Below, in pieces: positions 29,660 to 42,433 of a DNA stretch of 64,000 nucleotides (the first letter of the stretch is position 1; every line of letters starts with the position of its first letter). This stretch comes from Dacryopinax spathularia (lineage: Eukaryota; Basidiomycota; Dacrymycetes; Dacrymycetales; Dacrymycetaceae), in NCBI GenBank assembly GCA_037974965.1, contig JBBPFI010000012.1, forward strand, positions 868,001 through 932,000, in the 5' to 3' direction. The position numbers and the translations under genes were made by a program. The notes beneath the pieces were generated by a model. It saw nothing but the letters and a program-made list of their open reading frames with translations. It searched no databases and was not told where the DNA came from.

Positions 29660-31015
29660 TTATCGTGCCTCAACCGCTGCATCTCCAGCCCGTCTGCTCT
29701 CCTCATTCCACAGACTCTGCTCCTCTGGCCTCAGAGCCGTGTTCCGCGCGCCTCTTTCCCACCGCATACCGTGTGCCGGGGAGAGACGAGCAGCCACAGG
29801 CTCCGCCGCCTGAGAGAGCACAACTTCCTCGGCACCCGCTTCTTGTGGACGGGTTTCATCGTTTTCGATAGCGGCCATCCGGTCTTCCCAAAAGTCCACA
29901 ATGATCGGACCGCGTATGCCCTTGCTTGTTGAGCCGTTTGGTCCCATCCGGCCTAGGGCGGCGTTGACCGATAGTCGCCAGTGCGCCTTTGGACTGGACG
30001 CCTTGCTGTCGCCTCCTGAAGCCTGACGATTGCCAGCACCGCCACCAGGATTGTTGACCGAATCACCAGCCGGAAACGAGAGCCTTTCCAGCTCCTCGAC
30101 AATCTCCGCCGAAGCACGCTTGGCTTGCCCCTTCCTTCCGCCTCTCCCACCCCTCCTGGCATCCTTCCACTCCCTCAGTTTCTCCCTTTTCTTTTCCACG
30201 TTCATCAATTGTCTTTCCCTCTCCACCTCCTCCAGCCCCCGGACCTCCCAGCCCCACCCCTCATGTATATGCCCAAAAACATGCATCCACGCCCCCCTCT
30301 CCCTCACCGCCCTTGCCAGAACGGGGCAACCAGCATGCACGCCCCTGCTCGTCCGGTCCAACGTCCCTTCCATCCCTAGGGAAGGGGTATGCGTGATGAG
30401 TATGTCGACGTCCTGCGGTATTTGGGCGTAGATGGAGGAGGCGAGCGAGGGGGGGTACTGGAATGCCGGGCTGCCGTATTCGGGGCTGCCGGGGGAACCC
30501 CAGACTTTCCAGGTTCGGCCGCCGGGATGGACGCGGAAGGAGTAGGAGGAGTACTCGAGGTAGTGGATACCGGCCTTGACGGCGGCGGGTGATGTGAGGA
30601 GAGATCGGAAGTGGGCGACCTGGGAGGCGGTCGAAGGTTGGAGATAGGAGGGAAGGGAAGCGTCCAGGAGGGAATCGTGGTTGCCCGCTATCACTCTACC
30701 CAACGCCGTATCAGCCATCCAGAATTATCAAAGTAAGAAGAAAGAAGAGACGCACAGTTTAATAGGGTACTGCTCCAACTTCATCAGCCAGTCTATCGCG
30801 CCCTGCAGCACGTCTGCCCTCCCCCATCGCGAGAGATCTCCGGCGTGAATCAGCACGTCCCCTGGTGGAAGAAGATGAGCGGGTGGAGGGTGACCATGCG
30901 TGTCGGAGAGGAGGACGAAGCGGGTCGTTCCCTGCGGTTGAGGGGGTGGGGGGTTTGGGTGGACGGAGAATGGTGGGGCGTTCGGCTCCGACGTCTCGTG
31001 TGTACGGGAGGGCAT
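29660..31015 (-). CDS. Calcineurin-like metallophosphoesterase (MPPED/239FB type)
   Basis: Exons 31015-30756 and 30695-29660 join in phase to 431 residues. All five metal-binding blocks are present in order: DTHG near residue 39, GDLS near 59, GNHD at about 91, THTP, and GHIHEG. The GDVLIHAGDLS and LVIAGNHDSLLD wording matches the MPPED1/2-like class of phosphodiesterases. Beyond the core is a long charged insert (about residues 250-330) with a basic KKREKLREWKDARRGGRGGRKG block and a C-terminal tail that looks unstructured. The family hydrolyses phosphodiesters; the true fungal substrate is unknown. It is divergent from lipoyl synthase. Confidence 0.88.
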
Positions 31016-31473
31016 AGGTCCAGTCGCTGTGTTTGTTTGTTAGGATTGGCCAGGTGATGGTTGATGAACCAGATGTAGAAAGAGTCAATCAGCTCAGCGA
31101 GATGAATAAGGTGTTGTAATCGTCAAGAAAGACCAGATAATGAAAGATACAGGCGTGTAAGCGTGCTGTCTGTAGTGCTGATGTTTACAAGCGCCCAGCC
31201 GCGATTTCGCCTCGCCTCGCGATGACTAGCGCCCACGAATGACGCACCGCCGATTTGACCCACAACCGTTATCGATCCCCTAAACACCTAACACCGACCT
31301 TGCCCGTGGCCGCGGATCTAAGCTTAGTCAGCAGAAGAATCGATCGACTCGGGTCCGATGGGGTGCAGGGGGTTGCTTGCTAACGCTCCTCATCGTCGTC
31401 CTCCTCCTCGTCGATCGTGGCGAGGCTGGATTTGTTGTCGTTGTCGCTGTTTGTGATCGGACGCGTTGAGAAG
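31016..31473. promoter_or_regulatory. Divergent promoter, metallophosphoesterase and lipoyl synthase
   Basis: 458 bases between two start codons facing away from each other. No shared element is proven. Confidence 0.4.
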
Positions 31474-33056
31474 ATGTCTGTCCAGATGAGCACTACGACT
31501 GTCAGGAGGCTGCCTAGGCTTGCCGTTCCTCTCGTACATGTGCGTTATCATCACTGCATATACGCTTGGAAATGGCAGATGCTGACACACCACAGGCCCG
31601 AACTCTCGCAACCCCCACCTCCTCATCCTCATCCTCCCGCCCCCCCACATCATTCTCCGAACGCCTAGCCAACGGTCCCTCCCTAGGGGACTTCATCTCC
31701 TCCCCTGACCCCGACGCAGAAGTAGCGCGCGGCATCGAGCGTCTCGTACTGGGCAACACCTCCCAGCCCCGCCTTCCATCGCACTTGAAGACCTCCATTC
31801 CGAAGGGAAGAAACTTTACGAGGATCAAGAATGACCTTCGTGGGCTCGGTCTACATACGGTCTGTGAGGAGGCTAGATGTCCCAATATCGGGACTTGCTG
31901 GGGAGGGAAAGAGGGCGTAGGCGAAGAAGAGGGGAAGAGAATGGCAACAGCTACTATAATGGTGCGTGTTCTAGCCTCTGCTTTCTTTTCCCTACCCGTA
32001 CCTTCTTTTGCTCTCTTCTCTCTTCTCTCTTTTCTCTCTTGGAAGAAGTGGAAGAAGGAGAGGGAGAGGACGGCCGGATCAGGATCGGGTAGGGCGAACA
32101 AGCTTGAGGCTGACACACACTCCAGCTGATGGGCGACACATGCACACGCGGATGCCGGTTCTGCAGCGTCAAGACCTCGCGCACTCCGCCCCCACTCGAT
32201 CCGCACGAGCCGGAGCATACGGCCGAAGCGATTGCCCGCTGGGGACTAGGGTACATTGTCCTCACCAGTGTGGACCGGGATGACCTGCCCGACTCGGGGT
32301 CGGCACACTTTGCGAGTACGATCAGCAAGATCAAGCAGAAGTCGCCTGGCATACTCGTCGAAGCGCTAACAGGAGACTTTAACGGAGTCCCAGCCGACAT
32401 AGAGCGCGTAGCGCGCAGCGGGCTCGATGTGTTCGCGCATAACCTCGAGACGGTCGAGCGGCTGACGCCGAGTGTAAGGGACAGGAGGGCAAAGTATAGG
32501 CAGAGTCTGGCGGTGCTGGAGAGGGCGAAGGCCACGGGGGTGAGGATTACGAAGACTAGTGTTATGCTTGGGGTTGGGGAGGAAGAGGAGGAGGTTATGC
32601 AGCTTATGCGGGGTGCGTGCTCGTCTCACACTCGTTGCATCATTCCTCCTTCCCACTTTCCAACCTCTCTCCTTCCCACCTGCTGCAGTCTCGCCTTCCT
32701 CCAACCAGCGTACATGCGCTTGAGAGCGAGTCGTTACTGACCCACTCTCCGCAGACGCCCGCTCCGCCGGCGTAGACGTAATAACCTTCGGCCAATACAT
32801 GCGCCCCACAAAACGACACATGAAAGTATCCCGCTACGTCCCTCCAGCGGAATTCGACATGTGGAAAACCCGCGCCGAAGGGATGGGTTTCCTGTACGTC
32901 GCGAGCGGGCCGCTGGTCAGGAGCAGCTATAGGGCCGGGGAGTTCTTTGTGGAGAATGTGTTGAGGGGAGGGGGGAAGGTCGGGGCGGGGAGGGAGGTTG
33001 TTGCTGCGGAGGCGGAGAAGGGGAAGGAGGAGGCTGCTGCTGCTGCTGCTGCTTGA
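31474..33056 (+). CDS. LIP5: Lipoyl synthase, mitochondrial
   Basis: Four exons (31474-31533, 31596-31961, 32126-32612, 32755-33056) close in phase to 404 residues. The first exon gives an Arg-containing, acid-free leader suited to mitochondrial import. The auxiliary cluster motif [12 protein letters not shown] and the radical-SAM motif CTRGCRFC are both complete. [36 protein letters not shown] and TFGQYMRPT follow as in the family. The enzyme inserts two sulfurs into protein-bound octanoate to make lipoate for the 2-oxoacid dehydrogenases. The C-terminal 25 residues are Gly/Ala/Glu-rich and end in an alanine run encoded by a GCT repeat. Intron 2 is 164 bases, longer than most here. Confidence 0.95.
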
Positions 33057-33973
33057 TTGTGGTTTTGCGTGTTGGGGCGATGGTTTGGGCTTCAACGCCT
33101 GACCATTCCTGGGATTGTATGGGTCAATAAATAATATGGTTCATCACAATTGACGTCCAAATATTCACCGGATCGAAGAAGATCGCGCTATCATACGATT
33201 CAGCTACACCTCACCCCACCAGAATGATTGACGACGGTACAATCTGATCGTCCCAGTCCAACAATAATAATAGCAGTGTACTGGATACAGGTCCAACGCG
33301 CACCAAAGATAGCCACAAAGACGCCGCGGACCCACCTTCCCCGCAGCATGACTAGATCTTCAGTGGCTAATTATTGCAGCAAGACACCCCATCCGGAGCA
33401 CCTTCCCCTTCGAGCAACCCACCCTTCTCAACCCCTCACGTGTTCCCGTCTATCGGCCGCAACGGCAGAAAACCGAGCACCGCCACGACCCGACCTCCCC
33501 GTCCGGTAGTTTCCCCGCTGGCCAGCCCCGCACGTCTCCGCACTTGTCCCCGCACAGACTCGTTTGGTGAGAGAGGGATTCGCCGATCTGACCGGCCGTG
33601 GCTCGTAGGGGGAGCCGCGGGAATTCGTCCTCGGACCGAGGTGCTATTTATGGTCCTTCCCCGACCCGGCCCTCCTCTGAGAGATTCGCGTCTCATCTGT
33701 GGAGGACGCACCGTAATGACACAACATACACGCCGGCTGGAGCGTACTTCTACACACGAGTGCTCTTCGGCGAAGGGGGAACCTCCACCTGCAACGGGCC
33801 GATCTCGTGATCCTTTCTTGGGCTGGAAGGTGCCGAGGTGGGATATAATAATGCCTTTGGTCTGGGAGACGAGGGACGGCTAGGCTTGGCTTCAATTCAG
33901 TTTTTGAAGCTCCTGCATACCAGTTCCTTCTCGTACACGTCTTCCCTGCGCTCTGCTAACGATCACTACCACA
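33057..33973. other. Intergenic, no gene seen
   Basis: About 0.9 kb. Open frames near 33374-33883 have low-complexity translations and no domain. The right end has a pyrimidine-rich leader before the next gene. Confidence 0.45.
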
Positions 33974-34049
33974 ATGGCCATCGAGTACGAAGTCCTTACT
34001 CGTAAGCCTTGCCCTCTTTTCACCTGGTGTGGCAGCGTGCTGAGAATAG

Positions 34050-35231
34050 ATGATAGCGGAGATGCGCCAGCATTTCCTCGAGCACGGCTGGGTCCGCATT
34101 CCCCAAGGCATGCCCGAAGAGACAGTCGAGTATTTCCTCAAGAACGTCTGGGTCCGCCTGGGGATGGATCCCAATGACAAGAGCACCTGGAAGATCGACA
34201 GGCCGGATAGGGACGATATTGTTCATATGCCGAAGCATAGGCTGAGGGATCCGAAGGAGTGTGCGCCCAAGGTTCGTCTTTCCTCACCTCAGAACTTATA
34301 TCCGGGAGATAGTGTGCTGATTGGGTCGCAGGCCTGGAAGGCCATGTGCGAGCTGCTGGGTGGGGAGGACCGCGTGGATACGCAGAACAAGTATCGCGGT
34401 TGGGCTGGCTGGTCGGACGGGCTCATCGTCAATATCGGCACCGAGTACTGGGAGCAGCACGATATCGCCCCCAAGGACCTCGACAACTGGCACACGTGAG
34501 TCCCGAATCCCCTAGTGCTATTGAGGAGAGTGCGTTAAAGGTGTTGGCGCAGCGACGGCGACTGGTTCCGCCATTTCCTCGACTCGCCCGAGCAAGCCCT
34601 CCTCGTCATCACCCTCTTCTCCGACGTGCACTCGCGCGGCGGTGCGACCTACGTATGCGAAGACGGCATCGCGCACGTCGCCAAATGGCTGCACGACCGT
34701 CCTCAAGGGACGAACATCTGGCTTAAAGACGACGACGGGTCGCGGGCGCTGGACTGTATCCCTCACTGCGAGAAATTCGCCGAGATGACGGGCAAGAAGG
34801 GCGACGTCGTGCTCATGCACCCGCTCATGCCGCACAGCGCGGCGAAGAACCATCTGAGGAATATTAGGATCATCTCGAACCCGGCGGTGAGCGCTAGCGA
34901 GCCGTTCAACTTTAACCGCGAGAACCCGGAGGACTATTCGCTCGTCGAGCTCAAGACGCTACGCGATCTGGGCGTGAGCAGTCTGCCGGACTGGAAGATC
35001 ACCGCCCCTAGGGAACGGTTCAGGGCGAGCACGACGACTCAGGCGTACAAGGACGTGCTTGTCCAGCGGGAGCTGGCACGCTTGCAAGAACATGCGAAGA
35101 AGACGGGCGAGCCGGTCGAGAGCGTTTGGCTCGATAATGAGACTACGAGCAAGCATGAGGGCTTGACGGTCGACAAGCTTCCTCCGGCGGGCGCCGCCCC
35201 GGTCGCCCCCGCGCCTCTGAAAGTTTACTGA
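34050..35231 (+). CDS. PhyH-like 2-oxoglutarate/Fe(II) dioxygenase
   Basis: Exons 34050-34271, 34332-34495 and 34553-35231 join in phase to 354 residues. The fold is phytanoyl-CoA dioxygenase-like: MRQHFLEHGWVRIP at the start, WVRLGMDPNDKSTW, AWKAMCELLGGEDRV, then the metal site HTDGDWF (HxD). The distal His lies in LMPHSAAKN, followed by RIISNP with the 2-oxoglutarate Arg. The start is uncertain. An ATG at 33974 (MAIEYEVLT) matches the usual family N-terminus and is followed by a good donor, but no canonical AG joins it in frame to the next exon, because a TAG precedes 34050. I therefore report the ATG at 34050 and flag the problem. The substrate is unknown; it is not a TET/JBP enzyme. Confidence 0.82.
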
Positions 35232-35489
35232 GTATGTTCGCTATGAGGTGTAGATGTGCTTGTTAGAAGACTTTGTGGTTGGTGTAATGTAGCTCGCGAA
35301 TGACAGATGTTTGTACTCTTCGCTTGATGGACCTGCATCAGGCTCTGGGTCAAGATGCATATGTTGACAATGGGGTCCCATTTGTATGATTGCCACAATA
35401 TGCAAGGATCGTCAATTCTAACCAGCATGGTGCATCCCGATCCAACTGTACCCATTCAACCCAAGAAGCCCCGCCAAGATGCCAGTCCA

Positions 35490-36853
35490 TCAAACAAAAA
35501 TCGAAAGCGGCAAGAACGCGCCAATAGCATAGTTCGGCATATCTATCCAGCATCATGTCAGCCATATCCAACATGCCTCGGTTTGGACAGCACATACCGA
35601 CAACCTCACACATCTTCAGATCCACGCAGACGCTGCACAGCATATACGCCTCCACTCTGGTGAGCTTGTGCACGCTCTCGAGGTAGTCGACCATATAGGT
35701 TACGGCTTTCTTCATCGCCTGCTTGATATCTGTGCATATATGGATATGGTGAGCTATGGTTATGGGGGTTGGAGATTGGACTTACCAGGGTCGATGCCGA
35801 GGGTGGAGTAGTACTTGCTTGTGTTGAAGTTTGACGCTAGCGGTCCTGGGGTCAGGAAGGACGGTTCCTTCACGTAGGGCATGTCCTTGCGGACGGTCAG
35901 GCGGACAGAGACCTTCATGGGCGTTTCGATAGCAGTTCTGAGAGAGAGTCAGTCCCGCGTCTTCATCTCAAGTGCCCGGCATACCCGCAACACTCTGTCA
36001 GACGCAGATGGTCAGTCAGCCAAATCTCGCCAGCAGACCGCTTTTGAACGTACCTCCATCTCCTGTAGCCTTGGTGAGCACATTTCAGATTAGGCAGACC
36101 AGGTCAACGTACCCTGAGCAGCATGTCCATCCCCGACTGAGAAGAGAGCGCCCTTCACCTCAACCGGCAGATAGATCTTGGTCCCCTTGGTGACATGCTT
36201 CGTATCGCTGCTCCAGAGCCTCAGCACATCCTCCCAACGCACACAGCAACCACGTACATGTTGCCACCAGTCCTGTATGGGGGAATGGTGGAGAACGCGC
36301 CCTTCTCTCCCGGAGCAACGCCAATCTCGCCGCAGAACGGTGCAGTCGGTATCCGGATCTGGCCCTCTTTGAACCAGGTGAAAGACTGGCCATTCTCGTC
36401 CTGCTCAATCTTCCAGATCTTCAGCGCGGGGACCTCGAACACGTCGGCGAGAGCACCGAAGCCAGGGATGTTGGCAGTCCTGGAAGGAGTCAGCTTACTA
36501 TCCTCGTGCATATATGGTAACACGCACCAGCCCCAGTTCGCCGTCTCCAGCTCCAGGAACTCAACCTCGAGCACGTCCCCGGGCTCAGCACCTTCCACAT
36601 AGATGGGCCCGCTCACTTGGTCCACTTGGGAGAAATCCATCGTTGCGACCGACTCCACCGTTGATGCAGCCGTTATCTGGCCATTGGACGCGTCCAGGCA
36701 GTCGAAGTCGACCACGCTGCCAGACGCGACCGTGGCGACGGGCGGGATGCTGCAGTCTCGTCAGCCTCCTTCGACAGTGAAGCATTGTTCGACGTACCTA
36801 TTGTCCCATTTCAGGTGGTTCTGGTGCTGATGGATCGTGTACTGCGGTGCCAT
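35490..36853 (-). CDS. Formamidase/acetamidase (FmdA/AmdA family), nine exons with two micro-exons
   Basis: Exons 36853-36798, 36749-36528, 36479-36258, 36207-36113, 36062-36054, 35994-35985, 35937-35786, 35729-35598, 35542-35490 close in phase to 316 residues. Family landmarks appear throughout: VSGPIYVEGAEPGDVLEV, FCGEIGVAPGEKG, YLPVEVKGALFSVGDGHAAQGDGE, GTAIETPM, and the conserved end MPNYAIGAFLPLSIFV. The enzyme releases ammonia from formamide or acetamide in nitrogen scavenging. The 9-base and 10-base exons encode only GDGE and CCG across their joins, yet these are the expected conserved residues. Exon 4 could start 12 bases earlier without frame change. It is divergent from the JMJD7-like gene. 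Confidence 0.92.
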
Positions 36854-37217
36854 CTTGTAAGAGCTGGACGGTGAAAGAGGTGCTGACCGATGGCAGAAGA
36901 TATCGACCACAGGGTCTTCCGGCTATAACCCGGCCTGAACACTAGCACGATACAGCGACATGATGTGCAGCATCCGAAATCAGCCTGCCCGCCATGATGC
37001 TGGCTAGAGCCATGGGTTGAATGTAAGTAGCAAGTTCATAGTTGTTTGTGATGCGAGTTGCATCCTCGAAGACAAGGTCATCGTCGAGATCGTCTTCTGC
37101 ACGACGCGTCCACAACATCTTGCTCTACGACGTCGAGGGTGAAGTCCGACCACGCGATTCTGGCGGTTGCTGTGTCTCTAGCGAACAGTTTCGTCTAGCT
37201 TAACTCATTCCTTTCTC
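36854..37217. promoter_or_regulatory. Divergent promoter, formamidase and JMJD7-like gene
   Basis: 364 bases between two start codons. No specific site is recognised; nitrogen-control GATA words are too short to claim. Confidence 0.35.
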
Positions 37218-38559
<1,342 letters not shown>

Positions 38560-38649
38560 TCAACTGTATCCGTGCTGCAATAATGATAGCGATACAAACA
38601 ATACAGGCCAAGCCGTGCCAGAGAAGACACGCATCCCAAAACAAAACGA

Positions 38650-41277
38650 TCAGCGACCAGACCACTGCTTGAGCCATTTCCTAATCCCCGTCGACCCGCC
38701 TTTCCTTACAGCTTCCTCGATCTCCCTTCTATCCACTGCACACCTATACTTGCTGAACTCGCGCATAGCAGGAGCGAACGGCAGAGCCGCTGGAGTGAAC
38801 ACCTTCGTACGCACAAAGTCGTCGAACGCCTATTTCCGCAGTCAACATCTGCCATGATGGCGTCTGCTGAATAGAGAGACGAACCGCCAGCAACCCCTCT
38901 CTCGGCACAGCAGGTCCGTTCCCCGTCCCCAGTGCACTAGAATGATCCCTCGCAAACGCACGGTAGGTATGCTCCAGCTGCTGGAAGGTGAAGACATCAT
39001 GCCCCGCCGAGCCGACCTGATACACTGCAATAAGCAGGCCCAGGGCAGCAGCTGAGAGGTCGGAGAGGTACGGAAAGGGGTGTGGGCCTCGCTGGGCTGC
39101 GATCGCTTTTTGGAGGACGGCGGGTGTGAGCCAGGGCGCTTCGGGTGAGAGGCGGGCGACGGCGTCCGTCTGCCGCGTAAGAATCAGCCCATGGTAGCAG
39201 GCGGAGGGGCGAGACATACCAAGATTCGCTGAAGAAGGCGGAGATCATGGACCAGCTCCCAGGTATGCCGCAGCATAGTCCGAGCCTGCTTGTCCGCCAG
39301 CAGCCCCTCCACATTCTTCTTCCAGAGTTCATCCCATTCCTCCTTCTCCTCTGAAATGTCTTCTGCAGGACGAGTTGGAAGCAGGAACGTCCGCGTGAGA
39401 TTGATGTACTCGTCAACGCTCTGCGCGGGAGTGATTCGAATGATCCGATGTGAGAAACGCGACTTCACGCGCTTTTCCAGGAGGTTGACGCAGTCCTGCA
39501 CGATCGTCAATGTTCAGCTGAAATACGGACGATTGAAACAAGGACATACGATCCGGGCAGTCATCCCGACCACTGCGATCCCTCCGCTGCCGCCCCGCAG
39601 GCTCTGCACCGCATCAAGCAGCACATAGAGCAGAGCTTGTCTGGGACGCATACAGAACACGTCAAAGTCGCTCAGCAGTACAACCAGCGGTCTAGGCAGA
39701 GAAGGCAGGCTCGCAAACGGAGCAGCGTCATCTTCTTCCTCCTTTCCACCTACGGGCTCGGGCGATGGCGTACGCTGTCCTAGTGCGGAAAGGACCTGGC
39801 GCTGCAGCTCTCGGAGGGCGGATCGGTCGTCAGGGTGGGTCAGGCCAGAGAGACGTACGACGATAGGTTGCGACGGTAGTTGTTCGAGAGCGAGCTCAAC
39901 AGCCTGAATATGATATTAGAACCTGCATATACGGTGCGTATGCGGATGGCTCACCCTCGTCTTGCCTGTTCCTCGAGGTCCGAGGACGAGGCAGCTGTTG
40001 CCTTCTCCTCGCTCCACCGTGCCGCGCAGAAGGCTAACCAAAGCGCTGATAGCACTCTCGGAACTCTCCGCTTCTCCAGGTTTTGACGTTGGCTCGTGTA
40101 GACGAGATAGGATAGTTCGTTGTTGGTCGAGGAGGTGTGGGTGTAGGTGTGTAGGTAGGGGCATAGGGAGCGACGGAAGGGAAGACTTGATGGGAGGAGC
40201 TGGTTGGGAGGATACCTCGTTGTTGTCGGGTACAATCTCGAGACCTTCTTCGTCGTCCTGGAGCATGGGTGCCTCTTGCTCTTGGGGAGCCTCGTGTTGA
40301 GCGACGTTCACCGCCGGTTCCTGCAAGACCTTCCTAGGTCTTCCTCTTCCCCTCTTTGGCGTCACGACCTCCTCCTTCTCTCTCTCTTGCGCCACCTCCT
40401 CCTCCTGTACGACCTTTCGCCTTCCTTTCCTCGGGGTCACGACCTCCTCCTTCTCAACCACAGTCTCCGGCTCCTCTTCCTCCGCAGCCATCTTTCGCTT
40501 TCTCTTCCTGGGTGTGAGAGCCTCCTCCTTCTCAGCCTCCGGTTCCTTGTGCGCATCCACAGCAGCAGGCGAGCTTTCAGCTGGAGCGCTCAACCTGGGC
40601 CGGCCTCGGCGGACGGGTATGACCACCTCGACCTCCATCTGTGTCTTTCGTCTTCCACTTCGCCTTGCGCTCTCGGGTTCCTTCTCGGCTGCAGTAGATA
40701 TCTGAACCTGTTTTGACGGCGTGTTGGACAGGGGCAGATCATCACTGGACTGTTCTTCTTTCGTGGGCGAAGCAGCGCGTCGGGAGCGAATAGACCGAGT
40801 GCTCGAAGGGAGGGGCGTCGGTTTCGGCGAGCGAGGTGGTGTGGGTACCGCAGTCTGAGCTTGCATGCCCTTCCTTCCTTTCGTAGGTGACTCCGGTAGT
40901 TCCTCAGCCTGCTCTTCCTCTGAGGATTCCACCTCTATCCTCTGCCTCCTCCGACCCGACCCGCTCCTATCCCCGCTCTTCCGCCCATACTGGACCGTCA
41001 CCCTTCCATGACCTCGTTTTGTAGGCGTGAAAGGGTCGAGCATCGGTGATCCGGCCTCCGAGCCAAGCTCCGCAATGATCTTCACCTCATGTTCCTCTTC
41101 CTCTTGTTCCTGCGCTAGCTTCTCTCTCCTGCTCGATCTCCGCTTCGCTGAACTTCCTTCTGGGGTGTCGTCCTCCCTGTCGAGCAGGGTGATACTCGAC
41201 TTGCAATCTGACCGCGTTAACCTCTTCGTTGGTGGCGTATCGACCACGGAAGCGAGGGATTTCCGTTTTGGTGGCAT
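38650..41277 (-). CDS. ORC4: Origin recognition complex subunit 4 with AT-hook N-terminus
   Basis: Exons 41277-39955, 39903-39550, 39495-39220, 39169-38885 and 38829-38650 give 805 residues. Another in-frame ATG at 41364 would add 29. The AAA+ core begins near residue 380 with LHPHLLDQQRTILSRL. Walker A is GPRGTGKT at 433-440 and the Walker B region is LVVLLSDFDVF. The winged-helix C-terminus (AFDDFV...FSKYRCAVDRREIEEAV) is present. The first 370 residues are unstructured, basic and acidic in turn, with two clear AT-hooks (RRGRPRL near 224, RGRPRKV near 311) and related TPRKxRRK blocks in three repeats of KEExxTP. It marks replication origins as part of ORC. One donor is GTTCGT rather than GTRNGT. 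Confidence 0.92.
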
Positions 41278-41454
41278 TGTGGGCGAGCTGAGGATAGGAG
41301 ACGTCGAGGACAAGGGCTCGAAGAGCGCGACGCGACGCGCAACATGGAATGTTGCTGACTTCATCTCGATTACGTGATGCTACTGGTCCCTTATTCGGTC
41401 GTTTGCCGCTGTTGGGCGTCCAACCGACCCTCGATCAACGGTAGAGTGCATACA
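41278..41454. promoter_or_regulatory. Short divergent promoter, ORC4 and FAM192A-like gene
   Basis: Only 177 bases (90 if the upstream ORC4 ATG is used) separate the two start codons. Both genes must be driven from this small interval. Confidence 0.5.
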
Positions 41455-42433
41455 ATGGCCGACGACATCCCCCCACCCTCCGTCGCATCCCGATTCGTCT
41501 CTCAAACCGAACTTGAGCAGGCTAAGGCTGCGAAAGAAGAACAATGGCGAGCTGCGTATGCGAGGCTGGGGCAGGAACCGCCTCCTCAGCAACAGGAGGA
41601 AGTGGTGCATGATGGGAGGAGTTTGTACGAGAGGTTGCAGAGTAATAAGGTACGTTTTGGCTTTCCATGTTGCATGCTAGTATCTAGGTGGAAGAACTGA
41701 CTGTGCTGTAGATAGCGAAAGAAGAACAATGGCAAGAGCAACATAAACTAAGTATGCTAGCCGTTCGTCACCCTACGAGGCCCGTACTGAAGAGTGCATA
41801 CAGGCAAACAGTTCCGTGCTTTAGAAGAAGACGAGATCCTCTTCCTCCAATCCCTAAAGCGTAAGAAAGAAGAAGAAGAAAAACAACGAAAGCTAGAGGA
41901 AAAGAATGAGTTGGAGTCGTTTCGCACGTGCGTCCCTCTAACCCACCGTCGCTACCTACAGACCTAGGCTGACATAGTATAGGGCTGTGGCACAACGATA
42001 TGCCCCACCACCACCGCCTATAGTGGGAGGATCGAGCTCACCACCTACTGCTGCGAAGGCTGCTATGCCGGCTAAGAAGCCTGAGCCGGTCAAGCCGAAA
42101 GCGGGGTTGGGCAAGAAAGACCAGAAATCGCTCTTGAAGGGGATAGTGGTGAAGAAAGGCAAGGAGAAGGCGCCTCCTGGTGCTGCTTCTACTCCTGCAA
42201 CTCAGGAGAAGAAACCAGGAGCATCCCCGACAGAACCGAATGCAAATAAGGATAAGCAGGCGGCGAAGCAGGAAGGGCCAGTGGCTGAGGAAGCTGCTGG
42301 TGAGAGCAGGAAACGCGGTGCGGAGGAGGACGAACCGCCAGACGCGAAGCGATTAAAGGTCAGCAGAATCCGTCATAGCATCGCTTCTGCGGAGATTGAC
42401 ATGTTACTAGGTATAACCGTGCTCCACGGCTAG
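41455..42433 (+). CDS. FAM192A/PSME3IP1-family protein (NIP30 domain; yeast Fyv6 relative)
   Basis: Exons 41455-41649, 41711-41750, 41804-41927 and 41983-42433 close in phase to 269 residues. The N-terminal 120 residues match the NIP30 domain: RFVSQTELEQAK, DGRSLYERLQSNK, KQFRALEEDEILFLQ and a long charged helix. The rest is Lys/Pro/Ala-rich with nuclear-signal-like blocks (LGKKDQKSLLKGIVVKKGKEK and KRLK). The family is nuclear. In mammals it binds proteasome activator PA28-gamma, and the yeast relative Fyv6 is a splicing factor. A possible last intron (42360-42411) would shorten the end to RLKV. Confidence 0.84.

Noticed and set aside
34050-35231. TET/JBP-like DNA oxygenase linked to the transposon, as known for some fungal elements
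   Set aside because: The sequence is PhyH-like, lies 7 kb outside the element among housekeeping genes, and lacks TET/JBP-type features that I could recognise.
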